A stretch of 64,000 bases of DNA, taken from the NCBI GenBank assembly GCA_964412195.1, contig CAYPNP010000004.1, positions 62,001 to 126,000 on the forward strand. The letters are read 5' to 3'. This document shows, piece by piece, positions 1 through 7,177 of the stretch (positions are counted from its first letter, which is position 1; each line of letters begins with the position of its first letter). The notes below the pieces were generated by a model, which saw only the letters and a program-made list of their open reading frames with translations, ran no database searches and had not been told where the DNA came from. This DNA comes from CAYPNP01 sp964412195. Its GTDB lineage: Bacteria; Acidobacteriota; JAAYUB01. The translations under genes were made by a program, and so were the position numbers.

Positions 1-1277
1 ACGATGGCGAGCCGCTGTACTCGCCCGACGGGCGCTACATCGCCTACCGCTGCCAGAAGACGCCCGGCTACGAGGCCGACCGGTTCCGCCTGGCCGTCTA
101 CGACCGGCAGGCCGGCACGAGCCGGGTGCTGACCGAGTCGTTCGACAACTGGGTGGACGACTTCGCCTGGACGCCCGACAGCCAGGCCCTCCTCTTCGTC
201 GCCGAGGAGGAGGCCCGCTACCCGGTCTACCGCGTGGAGCTGGCCACCGGCGCCATCACGCCGGTCATCCCCGGCGAGGAGGCCAAGACCATCCGCGGCT
301 TCGAGCTGTCCCCCGACGGCAAGCGCCTGGTCTTCGGCCGCACCGCCGTGGGCGAGCCGGTGGAGATCTGGGCCCGCGAGCTGGCCGGAGGACCGCCGAA
401 GCGGCTCACCGCCATCAACCAGGCCGTGGCCGACGAGGTGGACATCCGGCCGGCCGAGGAGATGTGGTTCTCCGGTGCCGACGGGAAGCCGGTGCACACC
501 TTCATCGTCAAGCCGCACAATTTTGATCCCTCCAAGAAATACCCGCTGATCCTGAACGTCCACGGCGGGCCGCAGATGATGTGGGCCGACTCGCTGCGGG
601 GCGACTGGCAGGTTTACCCCGGCGCCGGCTACATCGTCGCCTTCCCGAACCCGCACGGCTCCACCGGCTACGGCCAGGCGTACACCGACGCCATCGCCCG
701 CGACTGGGGCGGCAAGGTCATCGAGGACGTGATGAAGGTGGCCGACGGCCTGGCCGCCCTGCCCTACGTGGACCAGGACCGGATGGGCGTGATGGGCTGG
801 TCGTGGGGCGGCTACGCGGTGATGTGGCTGGAGGGGCACACCAGCCGGTTCAAGGCCGCCGCGGCCATGATGGGCGTTTACGACCTGACGGCCATGCACG
901 GCGCCACCGAGGAGCTGTGGTTCCCGCAGTGGGACCTGGGCGGCCTGCCGTGGGAGTCGGCCCTCTACCAGAAGGACAGCCCCTCGAACTACGTCAAGAA
1001 TTTCAAGACGCCCTGCCTGGTGATCACCGGCGAGCGGGACTACCGGGTGCCCTACACCCAGAGCCTGGAGTTCTTCACCGACCTGCAGCTCATGAAGGTG
1101 CCCAGCCGCCTGATCGTCTTCAAGAACGACGGGCACTGGCCGAGCGGCGTCAAGAGCATGCCCTTCTACTACAACGCCCACCTCGACTGGTTCCACACGT
1201 ACCTCGGCGGCGACCCCGCCCCGTACGACATGACGAAGATGCTAAGGAACCAGGCGTTCGAGGAGGAGAAAAAGTAG
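1..1277 (+). CDS. S9 family prolyl oligopeptidase, C-terminal part (5' end outside window)
   Basis: The reading frame is open from base 3 and lacks its start, so about 425 residues remain. The first 120 or so residues are the end of a WD40/TolB-like beta-propeller, with 'SPDG' blade signatures. The rest is an alpha/beta hydrolase domain with the serine nucleophile in GWSWGGY, the acid in GERDYRVPY and the histidine in NDGHWP, the complete catalytic triad of family S9. The sequence most resembles dipeptidyl aminopeptidase/acylaminoacyl peptidase types that trim short peptides. Many homologues are exported, but the N-terminus is not visible here. It ends at TAG and is followed at once by a repeat island. 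Function is confident at family level; substrate is unknown. Confidence 0.93.
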   Translation, partial: DGEPLYSPDGRYIAYRCQKTPGYEADRFRLAVYDRQAGTSRVLTESFDNWVDDFAWTPDSQALLFVAEEEARYPVYRVELATGAITPVIPGEEAKTIRGFELSPDGKRLVFGRTAVGEPVEIWARELAGGPPKRLTAINQAVADEVDIRPAEEMWFSGADGKPVHTFIVKPHNFDPSKKYPLILNVHGGPQMMWADSLRGDWQVYPGAGYIVAFPNPHGSTGYGQAYTDAIARDWGGKVIEDVMKVADGLAALPYVDQDRMGVMGWSWGGYAVMWLEGHTSRFKAAAAMMGVYDLTAMHGATEELWFPQWDLGGLPWESALYQKDSPSNYVKNFKTPCLVITGERDYRVPYTQSLEFFTDLQLMKVPSRLIVFKNDGHWPSGVKSMPFYYNAHLDWFHTYLGGDPAPYDMTKMLRNQAFEEEKK

Positions 1278-1300
1278 CGGGGCTCACCGCACAGCGTAAT

Positions 1301-1518
1301 GCAGAGTGCGGAGTGCGGAGTGCGGAGTGCGGAGTGATTCGTGCTCGTGCTCGTGCTCGTGCTCGTAATCGACAGATGACCGGTGCCCGCCGATCCGACC
1401 ATGGACAATGGACCATGGACCATGTCCATCCAACCGATCGTACTCGTCGATCGTAATTTTACTCGTAATCGTAATCGAATCAGAGTATTACACGCAGAGG
1501 CGCAGAGTTCGCAGAGTC
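1301..1518. repeat. Repeat island: heptamer GTGCGGA, hexamer CGTGCT, heptamer GGACCAT
   Basis: Five near-perfect GTGCGGA heptamers (1303-1336) are followed by a CGTGCT/CGTAAT hexamer run (1339-1373), a GGACCAT/GGACAAT run (1398-1427), a second hexamer run (1437-1478) and GCAGAG-type repeats (1493-1518). No credible gene was found; translations across it give low-complexity peptides. It is one of many islands built from the same modules in this window. Confidence 0.9.
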
Positions 1519-1590
1519 AATCCTTGGAGCGCGGGCGTCCCCGTCCGCACGGTCTTGCTCTATCACCGGAAAGCCAGCATCGCCGAGCTG

Positions 1591-1767
1591 TCAGTACCGG
1601 GAGCGTCAGCGACCGGCGGGCAACTTGACACAGCTGGACACGACAACCTGCATCTTCAGGAGAAATTGACAGTCGAGTAACGTTTCGCGCCGGCGGCTGA
1701 CGCCTGCCGGTACTGACGCCGTGGCGGGGCCAGAGCTGCCGCCGGTCGCTGACGCTCCCGGTACTGA
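1591..1767. repeat. MITE/REP-like element with 26-bp perfect inverted ends
   Basis: Bases 1591-1616 and 1742-1767 are exact reverse complements (26 bp), with the core TCAGTACCGGGAGCGTCAGC. A third partial copy of the end lies inside at 1692-1720. The element is non-coding and about 177 bp long. A divergent second copy of the whole layout lies at 11811-11940. The structure resembles a non-autonomous palindromic element; no transposase is nearby. Confidence 0.8.
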
Positions 1768-1821
1768 CCGCTTGCTGATGACTCACGCCTTTGTCTCGAA
1801 GTACCGGCATGCGAGGATGGA

Positions 1822-2247
1822 TCAGGATATCTCCGGGACGACCTTGAATCCCTCCGCCCGCGCGGCCTGAGCCAGCCGCTGGTCCAGGCAGGCGAAGCGC
1901 TCTCCCGCCGGATCATCCTCGTAGAACGCCAGGGCGGAGGCAAGCTGGAAGGCGTCCGCAGCCCGCAGAGGATGAATCCGGAGCAGCCGCCCGGCCCTCG
2001 CACGCACCGCCTCGCGGGGCTGGATCTCAATGGACTGCGATAGGAGGCGGCCCAAGTCCTCTTCCAGGTGAAACACGTCTTTCTCCGTGATTCGCCCCTC
2101 CCGCCGCAATCGCTGGATGGCCGACAGGCACTCGATCTGCGTGCCCCACCAGACCACCCGGCCCGCGGCCGGCAGCCGGCGGACTTCCTTCGTCCCGGGC
2201 TGATCCACGAGGAGCACCAGCAGCGCCGAGGAGTCCCAGAACATCAA
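1822..2247 (-). CDS. PIN-domain toxin (VapC-like) of a type II toxin-antitoxin pair
   Basis: The product is a 141-residue PIN-domain protein, predicted to be a Mg2+-dependent endoribonuclease that cuts RNA in the cytoplasm. The N-terminal 'WDSSALLVLLVDQPG' carries the first acidic residue, 'AIQRL' lies near a mid-protein acidic patch, and 'LRAADAFQLASALAFYEDD' is the typical second half of the active site. A late Asp is present in 'FACLDQRLAQAA'. Its start overlaps the end of the Phd-type antitoxin gene by 4 bp, so the pair is translationally coupled. Length is normal for VapC. Which RNA it cuts cannot be read from sequence. Confidence 0.88.
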   Translation of the reverse strand: MMFWDSSALLVLLVDQPGTKEVRRLPAAGRVVWWGTQIECLSAIQRLRREGRITEKDVFHLEEDLGRLLSQSIEIQPREAVRARAGRLLRIHPLRAADAFQLASALAFYEDDPAGERFACLDQRLAQAARAEGFKVVPEIS

Positions 2248-2522
2248 CGCCCCTCCTCCCGTTCCTCCAGCAGGGCCGCCAGCAGCCGGCCGTCCGGGTC
2301 CGCCACCCGCGGCCGGATCCGGCGGGGCGGTTTCTCCGGCAGCCGCACCAACCCCTGCCGGGCCAGCCGGGCCACCCGGTCTGGCAGGCCCTTCGCCTCA
2401 ACCGGAAGAATGCGGGCGATGGGGCGGCCGTGGTCGGTGACCACTACCTCTTCGCCCTCTTTCACCGACTCCAGATGGCTGCTCAGCCGCGCCTTCAAAT
2501 CCGCCACTCCCACGACTTTCAT
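2244..2522 (-). CDS. Phd/YefM-family antitoxin
   Basis: This 92-residue protein has the classical Phd/YefM N-terminus: 'VGVADLKARLSSHLESVKEG' followed by 'EEVVVTDHGRPIARILPV'. That fold dimerises to bind the operator, while the C-terminal tail (about residues 55-92, rich in Arg and Pro) should wrap the toxin. It is the upstream gene of the pair, starts with ATG after a strong GGGAGGAGGTGTGGC ribosome-binding site, and overlaps the PIN toxin gene by 4 bp. A palindrome overlapping a -10 box lies just upstream, as expected for autorepression. Confidence 0.9.
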   Translation of the reverse strand: MKVVGVADLKARLSSHLESVKEGEEVVVTDHGRPIARILPVEAKGLPDRVARLARQGLVRLPEKPPRRIRPRVADPDGRLLAALLEEREEGR

Positions 2523-2541
2523 GCCACACCTCCTCCCGTAA

Positions 2542-2577
2542 TATGACTATTATAGTCATAATATTTTGGAGATGCAA
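2542..2577 (-). promoter_or_regulatory. Promoter and palindromic operator of the Phd/PIN module
   Basis: On the minus strand, TTGCAT (2577-2572) and TATAAT (2554-2549) are separated by 17 bp. The -10 box lies inside the inverted repeat TATGACTAT/ATAGTCATA (2542-2560, 1-nt spacer). A repressor bound there would block RNA polymerase, matching antitoxin autoregulation. Confidence 0.7.
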
Positions 2578-2634
2578 GAGACCGATCCGCCGATGCGGAA
2601 GTATGTGGGCTGCTTTCATGGCACAGCCGGGCAG

Positions 2635-3042
2635 CTAAATGCCAGATGAGTAGGATTCGAGTGAAATAGCCCGATTGGGGAAAACCCTCAAGATTCCTTG
2701 ATCCGATGTGACCAAAGGGATTTCCAGAGTGTCAGCCAGGGCGACGAACTCGCAATCGTAGGCGGAACAGCCGGAGCTGGCGGCAAGTTCCAGGATGGAT
2801 TCCGAGGGCAGCGTGAATTCGCCGCCCTGCATCAGGCTCTCCGCCGTCGCGGCCAGCATCCCCGCCTGGTTCACGCTCATCTCCCCGCGACGGACATAGG
2901 CCATCAGCACGTTCCGGAACTCGCTCCGCCACAAAAGCGGCGCCGCCCAATCCGGATCCCGCCTGAACGCTGTCTCCGCCCGGGCGGTGAAGGCCCCCGG
3001 AATCAGCAGGTAGGCCAGGACGTTGGTGTCGACGGCGATCAC
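2635..3042 (-). CDS. PIN-domain toxin (VapC/FitB-like), second module
   Basis: This 135-residue PIN-domain ribonuclease starts 'MIAVDTNVLAYLLIPG', with the first catalytic Asp in VDTN. A Glu follows in 'LLWRSEFRNVL', then 'SAYDCEFVALADTLEIPLVTSDQ' with the paired Asp residues of the site. All four acidic positions expected of VapC appear present. The gene overlaps the end of the ribbon-helix-helix antitoxin gene by 4 bp. It is only about 30% similar by eye to the other PIN toxin at 1822-2247, so the modules are not a recent duplication. Target RNA is unknown. Confidence 0.9.
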   Translation of the reverse strand: MIAVDTNVLAYLLIPGAFTARAETAFRRDPDWAAPLLWRSEFRNVLMAYVRRGEMSVNQAGMLAATAESLMQGGEFTLPSESILELAASSGCSAYDCEFVALADTLEIPLVTSDQGILRVFPNRAISLESYSSGI

Positions 3043-3281
3043 GGCCGGCCCTCATTTTTTGCCTGTCGCAGGATCTCCTCCGTCAGGGGGCTGACGTGGA
3101 GTTGCCCGCGCAGCGCCGCCACCTTCTTCAGGATCTGCTCCGGTTCCCGGGGCCGTTCGAGGAGCGCCCTTTCCAGGCAGACGATGATCTCCCGGTTCAG
3201 GCTGCGGCGATTGCGCTCCGCGCTCTTCTTCAACCGTTCATACAACTCCGGCGGCAGGTTCTTGATGGTCAGCGTCGGCAT
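3039..3281 (-). CDS. Ribbon-helix-helix antitoxin (FitA/Arc-like)
   Basis: The product is an 80-residue protein. Its N-terminus, 'TLTIKNLPPELYERLKKSA' then 'ERNRRSLNREIIVCLERAL', is the beta-strand plus two helices of a FitA/Arc-type ribbon-helix-helix DNA-binding domain. The C-terminal part (residues 50-80) is the probable toxin-wrapping tail. It has an ATG start after ACGGAGGTGCCCTAG and its end overlaps the PIN toxin gene by 4 bp. A perfect 20-bp palindrome upstream is the likely operator. Confidence 0.9.
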   Translation of the reverse strand: MPTLTIKNLPPELYERLKKSAERNRRSLNREIIVCLERALLERPREPEQILKKVAALRGQLHVSPLTEEILRQAKNEGRP

Positions 3282-3307
3282 CTAGGGCACCTCCGTACCA
3301 CTTGTCA

Positions 3308-3327
3308 CCATTATGGTACCATAATGG
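3308..3327. promoter_or_regulatory. Perfect 20-bp palindrome, likely operator of the FitA-like antitoxin
   Basis: CCATTATGGTACCATAATGG is fully self-complementary and lies 27 bp upstream of the antitoxin start. It contains CATAAT, a plausible -10 on the minus strand. Ribbon-helix-helix antitoxins bind such palindromes to repress their own operon. Confidence 0.72.
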
Positions 3328-3409
3328 ATACCGGATCACACCCGGATTGTCCCTTCAAATCCTCCGGTTTTCTCAGTGTCCTCTGTGCCTTATGGGGTGG
3401 TGAATCGGC

Positions 3410-4517
3410 TTAGGCCTTCGGCCGGAACTGCACCAGGTACGCCTTGATGAAGTCGTCCAGGTTGCCATCCATGACGGCGTCGACGTTGCCCGCCTCGACC
3501 TTGGTGCGGTGGTCCTTGACCAGCCGGTAGGGCTGCATGACGTAGGAGCGGATCTGCGAGCCCCAGGCGATGTCCTTCTTGGCGTTCTCGGTGGCCTCGA
3601 TCTCGGCGCGCTGCTTCTCCAGCTCCAGCTCGTAGAGGCGCGCCCGCAGGACCTTCATGGCCACATCCTTGTTGCGGATCTGGCTGCGCTCGTTCTGGCA
3701 CTGGACCACGATGCCGGTGGGGAAGTGGGTGATCCGCACCGCCGAGTAGGTGGTGTTGACGCCCTGGCCGCCGGGGCCGGAGGCGCAGAAGGTGTCCACC
3801 CGGATGTCCTTGTCGGCGATCTCCACCTCGATGTCGTCGCTGATCTCGGGGTAGACGTAGACCGAGGCGAAGGAGGTGTGCCGGCGGGCGTTGGCATCGA
3901 AGGGCGAGATCCGCACCAGCCGGTGGACGCCGCTCTCGGCCTTGAGGAAGCCGAAGGCGTACTCCCCCTCGGCCAGGAAGGTGACCGACTTGATGCCGGC
4001 CTCCTCGCCGGGCTGCTCGTCCAGGATCTTGACGGCGAAGCCCTTCTTCTCGGCGTAGCGCAGGTACATCCGCAGCAGCATCTGGGCCCAGTCCTGGCTC
4101 TCGGTGCCGCCGGCGCCGGGGTGGATGGTGACGAAGGCGTTCTCGGCATCGTTGTCGCCGGACAGGATCGTCCGGATCTCCGCCTCCTGGATGCGCTGCT
4201 CGAGCTGCTCCAGGGTCGACTTCAGCTCGTCGCCGACCTGCTCGCCCTCCTCGGCCAGCTCGATTAGGGCGCCCACGTCGTCGGCGGTGCGGGCCAGCCC
4301 GTCCACCAGCTCGACCTGGTTCTTGAGGTGCCGGACCTTCTTCAGGGTTTCCTGGGCCTTGGACTGGTTGTTCCAGAAATCGGGCGCGGCGGCCTGCTGC
4401 TCGAGCGCGGCCGCCTCGCGGCGGCAGGCGTCGACGTCAAAGGAACCCCCGGATGTCCGCGATGCGGGCGCGGATGGATCCCAGGGAATTTTTCACTTCA
4501 TCCAGTAGCAGTTCCAT
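3410..4517 (-). CDS. prfB: Peptide chain release factor 2, with programmed +1 frameshift
   Basis: RF2 ends translation at UGA and UAA codons. The gene is in two frames. The ATG at 4517 opens 26 codons ending ...GGG-TTC-CTT, then a TGA at 4439-4437. Slipping +1 on CTTTGAC gives GAC (4438) and the frame that runs to TAA at 3410. A GGGGG anti-SD-pairing run sits 3 nt before the CTT, the same layout as the Escherichia coli prfB site, where the stop is also codon 27. The full product is 368 residues, normal for RF2. The stop-codon recognition motif SPF (in RISPFDANARRH) and the peptidyl-tRNA hydrolysis motif GGQ (in SGPGGQGVN) are both present. The start lies 20 bp inside the end of lnt, so the two genes form an operon. 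RF2 shortage should raise frameshifting, which gives autoregulation. Confidence 0.97.
4436..4451 (-). promoter_or_regulatory. RF2 programmed frameshift site
   Basis: On the minus strand the site reads GGGGG-TTC-CTT-TGA-C. It combines an internal Shine-Dalgarno-like run, a slippery CTT codon and a poorly terminated TGA-C stop. All three known elements and their spacing are intact. Confidence 0.95.
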
Positions 4518-6036
4518 CGTCGATCTTCCTTTTCTTCCAGGTGAATCCCGCCGCCAGCGCCGTCATGGCGACGCACAGCCAGGCGAACAGGTCGCCCAGT
4601 TGGGTGTAGAGGCTCCGCTGGGTCAGGGGGTAGACCGTGCCGTGGAGCGTGCCCTGCTGGAAGAGGGGCAGCGTTTCGGTCACCCGGCCGAGCGGGTCGA
4701 TTATAGCAGAGATGCCGGAATTTGCAACCCGGACGACCCAGCGGCGGTTCTCCACGGCCCGCATCAGGCAGTTCTGGAAGTGCTGGTAGGGCGCCGCGGT
4801 GGGGCCGAACCAGGCGTCGTTGGTGACGTTGACCAGCACCTGGGCGCCGTCGGCGGTGAAGCGGCGGACGAACTCGGGGAAGACCGCCTCGTAGCAGACA
4901 AAAGTCCCCACCGGCACGCCGCCGGCGGGCAGCGGCACGGTGCTGCGCCCCGGTTCGAAGTTGCCGATCTCCCGGCTGAAGGCGCGGGCGAAGGAGAACA
5001 CCCCTGCGAGGGGCACCCGCTCGGCGAAGGGCACCAGCCGGACCTTGTCGTAGACGCCGCGGAGCCGCCCGTCGGGGCCGATGCAGTAGACGGAGTTGAA
5101 GTAGCGGTCGCCCTCGTAGCGGATGCCGTTGAAGAGCAGGGTGACGCGGGGCCCGGCAGCCATCCGCGTGACCAGCTCGCGGTAGCCGGGGTGGCGCTCG
5201 TAGGAGAAGGGCGCCGGGTTCTCGGGCAGGATCACCAGCTTCGTCTGCGGGTGGGCTTTCAAGACCTCCGTCTCCAGCCGGGGGTAGTCGTCGAAGTGGA
5301 TCCGGGCGACCCGGGTGAGGCCGTCCTCGTCGCGGATGTTCCCCTGGATGCCGGCCACCTCGAGGCCGCTGCTGTCCGGCGCCTGGTAGGAGAAGTAGCA
5401 CAGCTCGGCGTAGAGCAGTGCGTAGAACACGAAGATGCCCACCAGCGCGGCCCAGTAGATCTTGAGCTTGCGGGGCACCTCGCGCACCAGCACCAGCAGC
5501 CAGACGGTGTTGACCGCAACCACGAGGAAGGAGACGCCATAGACGCCGGTCACGTCGGCGATCTGGATCAGGTAGCCGAAAAAGACCTGGCTGGCGCCGA
5601 GCGTCCCCCAGGGAAAGCCGGTCAGGGCCAGGTGGTCGCGGGCGAATTCCACTGCCGTCCAGAGAAAGGGCGTCAACAGAAAGGACTTCCACTGCCAGAC
5701 CCGGAAGAGCCGGAACTGCAGCCAGGCGAAGAGGCCGATGAAAGCGCCCAGGATCAGGCCGGTGGCCAGGAAGGCCAAGGCCGCGACGAGCCAGTGGACG
5801 CCGCCGTAGGCCATCATCGCCCGCGGGATCCAGTAGAGCAGGCCCAGGAAGAAGAGCGTCCCGGAGACGAACCCGGCGCCGAAGGCCTCGCGGTCGCGGC
5901 CGCAGCGGCTGACCTGCAGCAGCAGCGGCACCAGGGCGACGTGGGCCAGCGGCCAGAGGTCGAAGCGCGGGAAGGTCAGCAGCAGGAACAGCGCCGTGGC
6001 GAGAGGGTAGCGGAGGAATTCCCAGGTTTTTCTCAT
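4498..6036 (-). CDS. lnt: Apolipoprotein N-acyltransferase
   Basis: Lnt adds the third acyl chain to lipoproteins at the outer face of the inner membrane, which implies a Gram-negative envelope. The protein is 512 residues, the usual length. Six or so hydrophobic segments fill residues 10-210, followed by a nitrilase-like domain. The catalytic triad is visible as E272 (ILPENPAPF), K331 (VYDKVRLVPFAER) and C381 (FVCYEAVFPE). The ATG at 6036 is chosen because the open frame upstream only translates repeat-island DNA (poly Ser/Thr), and because a TGCTACAAT promoter lies 8 nt before it. The end overlaps the prfB start by 20 bp. Confidence 0.95.
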   Translation of the reverse strand: MRKTWEFLRYPLATALFLLLTFPRFDLWPLAHVALVPLLLQVSRCGRDREAFGAGFVSGTLFFLGLLYWIPRAMMAYGGVHWLVAALAFLATGLILGAFIGLFAWLQFRLFRVWQWKSFLLTPFLWTAVEFARDHLALTGFPWGTLGASQVFFGYLIQIADVTGVYGVSFLVVAVNTVWLLVLVREVPRKLKIYWAALVGIFVFYALLYAELCYFSYQAPDSSGLEVAGIQGNIRDEDGLTRVARIHFDDYPRLETEVLKAHPQTKLVILPENPAPFSYERHPGYRELVTRMAAGPRVTLLFNGIRYEGDRYFNSVYCIGPDGRLRGVYDKVRLVPFAERVPLAGVFSFARAFSREIGNFEPGRSTVPLPAGGVPVGTFVCYEAVFPEFVRRFTADGAQVLVNVTNDAWFGPTAAPYQHFQNCLMRAVENRRWVVRVANSGISAIIDPLGRVTETLPLFQQGTLHGTVYPLTQRSLYTQLGDLFAWLCVAMTALAAGFTWKKRKIDDGTATG

Positions 6037-6044
6037 GGCGCGGT

Positions 6045-6053
6045 ATTGTAGCA
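6045..6053 (-). promoter_or_regulatory. Extended -10 promoter of lnt, near-leaderless
   Basis: The minus strand reads TGCTACAAT, then 8 nt, then the lnt ATG. The TGn extension and TACAAT box match two other near-leaderless promoters in the window. There is no Shine-Dalgarno sequence between box and start. Confidence 0.65.
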
Positions 6054-6057
6054 CAGC

Positions 6058-6203
6058 TCGATCCGTGCTCGTGCTCGTGCTCGTAATCGTAATCGTGCTC
6101 GAATCGTTATCGTAATCGTGCTCGACCGGTGACCGATGACCGGTGACGGGTGACCGATCGTCATCGTCGATCGTAATCGTCATCGTAATCGTACTCGACG
6201 GTT
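6058..6203. repeat. Repeat island: CGTGCT/CGTAAT hexamers around GGTGACC heptamers
   Basis: Hexamer runs (6066-6123 and 6168-6200) flank a GGTGACC/GATGACC heptamer block (6124-6154). The GTGACCGATGACC part is self-complementary with neighbours. No gene was found. Confidence 0.88.
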
Positions 6204-6211
6204 CGACTGCC

Positions 6212-6697
6212 TCAGCGGTTGATGTAGGCGTAATACCCGAGGAGGTCGCGGTAGAGCCGGGGGGGCAGGCCGGGGATGCTGGCCTCCAGTTTCGCGACGG
6301 CCTCCGGCGTGTCGCCGTGCCTCGACTCGATGAAGAGCGCTTCGACGAGCAGCGTGTCGAGGAGCCGCACCGCCGCGCGGCAGTCCTCTTCGGTGAAATC
6401 ACCCAACGCGCCGTCGCGCACGCGGGCCCGCAGCGTCTCGTATCCTCCCGGCGGCAGGCTGTAGCGCTCGCGGATCTCCTGCTGCAGCCCCTCGACGTAC
6501 GCCTGCTCGGAACCCGGGGGAGCCGGGGCGCGGTCTCCGGCGGGCGGCGCCGCCGCGGCGGCCTCCCGCCGGGCCTCCTCGACGCACTCCGGCGGGATCG
6601 CCACCGTGCCGCGGTAGATTCCGTAGGCGGCCATGACCAGCGGCGCCAGCCGGCGGTTCTCCTCGCTGGCAGTATTTGCTGTATCTGATCGTTTCAT
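6212..6697 (-). CDS. Unknown cytoplasmic protein coupled to a HicB-like gene
   Basis: This 161-residue protein is not recognised. It is mostly helical and charged, with an Ala/Pro-rich stretch (about residues 45-62) between two helical parts. There is no signal peptide or membrane segment. The start is fixed by an ATGA overlap with the HicB-like gene upstream (stop at 6694-6696, start at 6697), so the two are co-translated. It is far too long for a HicA toxin and lacks the HicA double-stranded-RNA-binding pattern. It could be an unusual partner of the HicB-like protein or merely an operon neighbour. The strong coupling makes it more likely to be real. Confidence 0.6.
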   Translation of the reverse strand: MKRSDTANTASEENRRLAPLVMAAYGIYRGTVAIPPECVEEARREAAAAAPPAGDRAPAPPGSEQAYVEGLQQEIRERYSLPPGGYETLRARVRDGALGDFTEEDCRAAVRLLDTLLVEALFIESRHGDTPEAVAKLEASIPGLPPRLYRDLLGYYAYINR

Positions 6698-6867
6698 GAA
6701 ACCAGCCGGTCCTCATCCACCGGTTCGAGGTACAACTCGATCGCTTCCCGGATGTTGGCCATGGCCTCTTCCCACGTGTCCCCCTCGCTGATGCAGCCGG
6801 GCAAGGACGGCACCATCGCGGTGAATCCCCCCTCCTCCGAAGGCCGCAAGACGACCTGAGGCTTCAT
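6694..6867 (-). CDS. HicB-like antitoxin-family protein, no HicA next to it
   Basis: Only 57 residues, this protein begins 'MKPQVVLRPSEEGGFTAMVP' and continues 'SLPGCISEGDTWEEAMANIR' and 'EAIELYL'. That is the partly degraded RNase H-like fold of the HicB family: the PSLPGCxSxGDTxEEAxxNIxEAI pattern is diagnostic. The C-terminal DNA-binding domain of full HicB is absent. Normally a HicA toxin gene is adjacent, but upstream DNA (6868-7177) is a repeat island and downstream is an unrelated 161-residue gene overlapping by 4 bp. It is either a solitary HicB or a module with an unfamiliar partner. Confidence 0.82.
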   Translation of the reverse strand: MKPQVVLRPSEEGGFTAMVPSLPGCISEGDTWEEAMANIREAIELYLEPVDEDRLVS

Positions 6868-7032
6868 GAACCACCTCCTGCTTTACGGAGCCAAATCAAC
6901 TTCCGCCAATCCGCCTGAGTCTTCGTTGCTCTCGAAAGTCGGGTTCCGACGACTGGGGCCGGTTTCATTATACATCGTCAATTGCAGAGGTTGGAGACCG
7001 ATACGCCTGCCCGCGGCGGGCCGACCGAACAA

Positions 7033-7165
7033 TTTCACGCAGAGACGCAAAGCCCGCAGAGCAATCCAATGGCCGATATCCGAAGTCCAAAGTCCGATGT
7101 CCGAGATCCGCCTCCTGCGGATCGACTTCGACGTTCGATGTTCAATGTTCGATGTTCGATGTTCA
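7033..7165. repeat. Repeat island: GCAGAG, TCCGATG and TTCGATG blocks
   Basis: The 6868-7177 gap holds a block starting TTCACGCAGAGACGCAAAG (7033), a degenerate TCCGATG heptamer block (7081-7110) and a TTCGATG/TTCAATG block (7132-7164). The island abuts the last codons of the FGE-like gene. No gene was seen in the gap. Confidence 0.87.
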
Positions 7166-7177
7166 GATCGGGCCGCC

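Noticed and set aside
3366..3405. TCAGTGTCCTCTGTGCCTTA as a full CACAAAG-type palindrome
   Set aside because: Only one weak end is present, with no partner arm, so it was not listed as a feature.
6037..6402. N-terminal extension of Lnt by 122 codons
   Set aside because: The extension translates repeat-island DNA into Ser/Thr/Arg low complexity. The membrane start and promoter support ATG at 6036.
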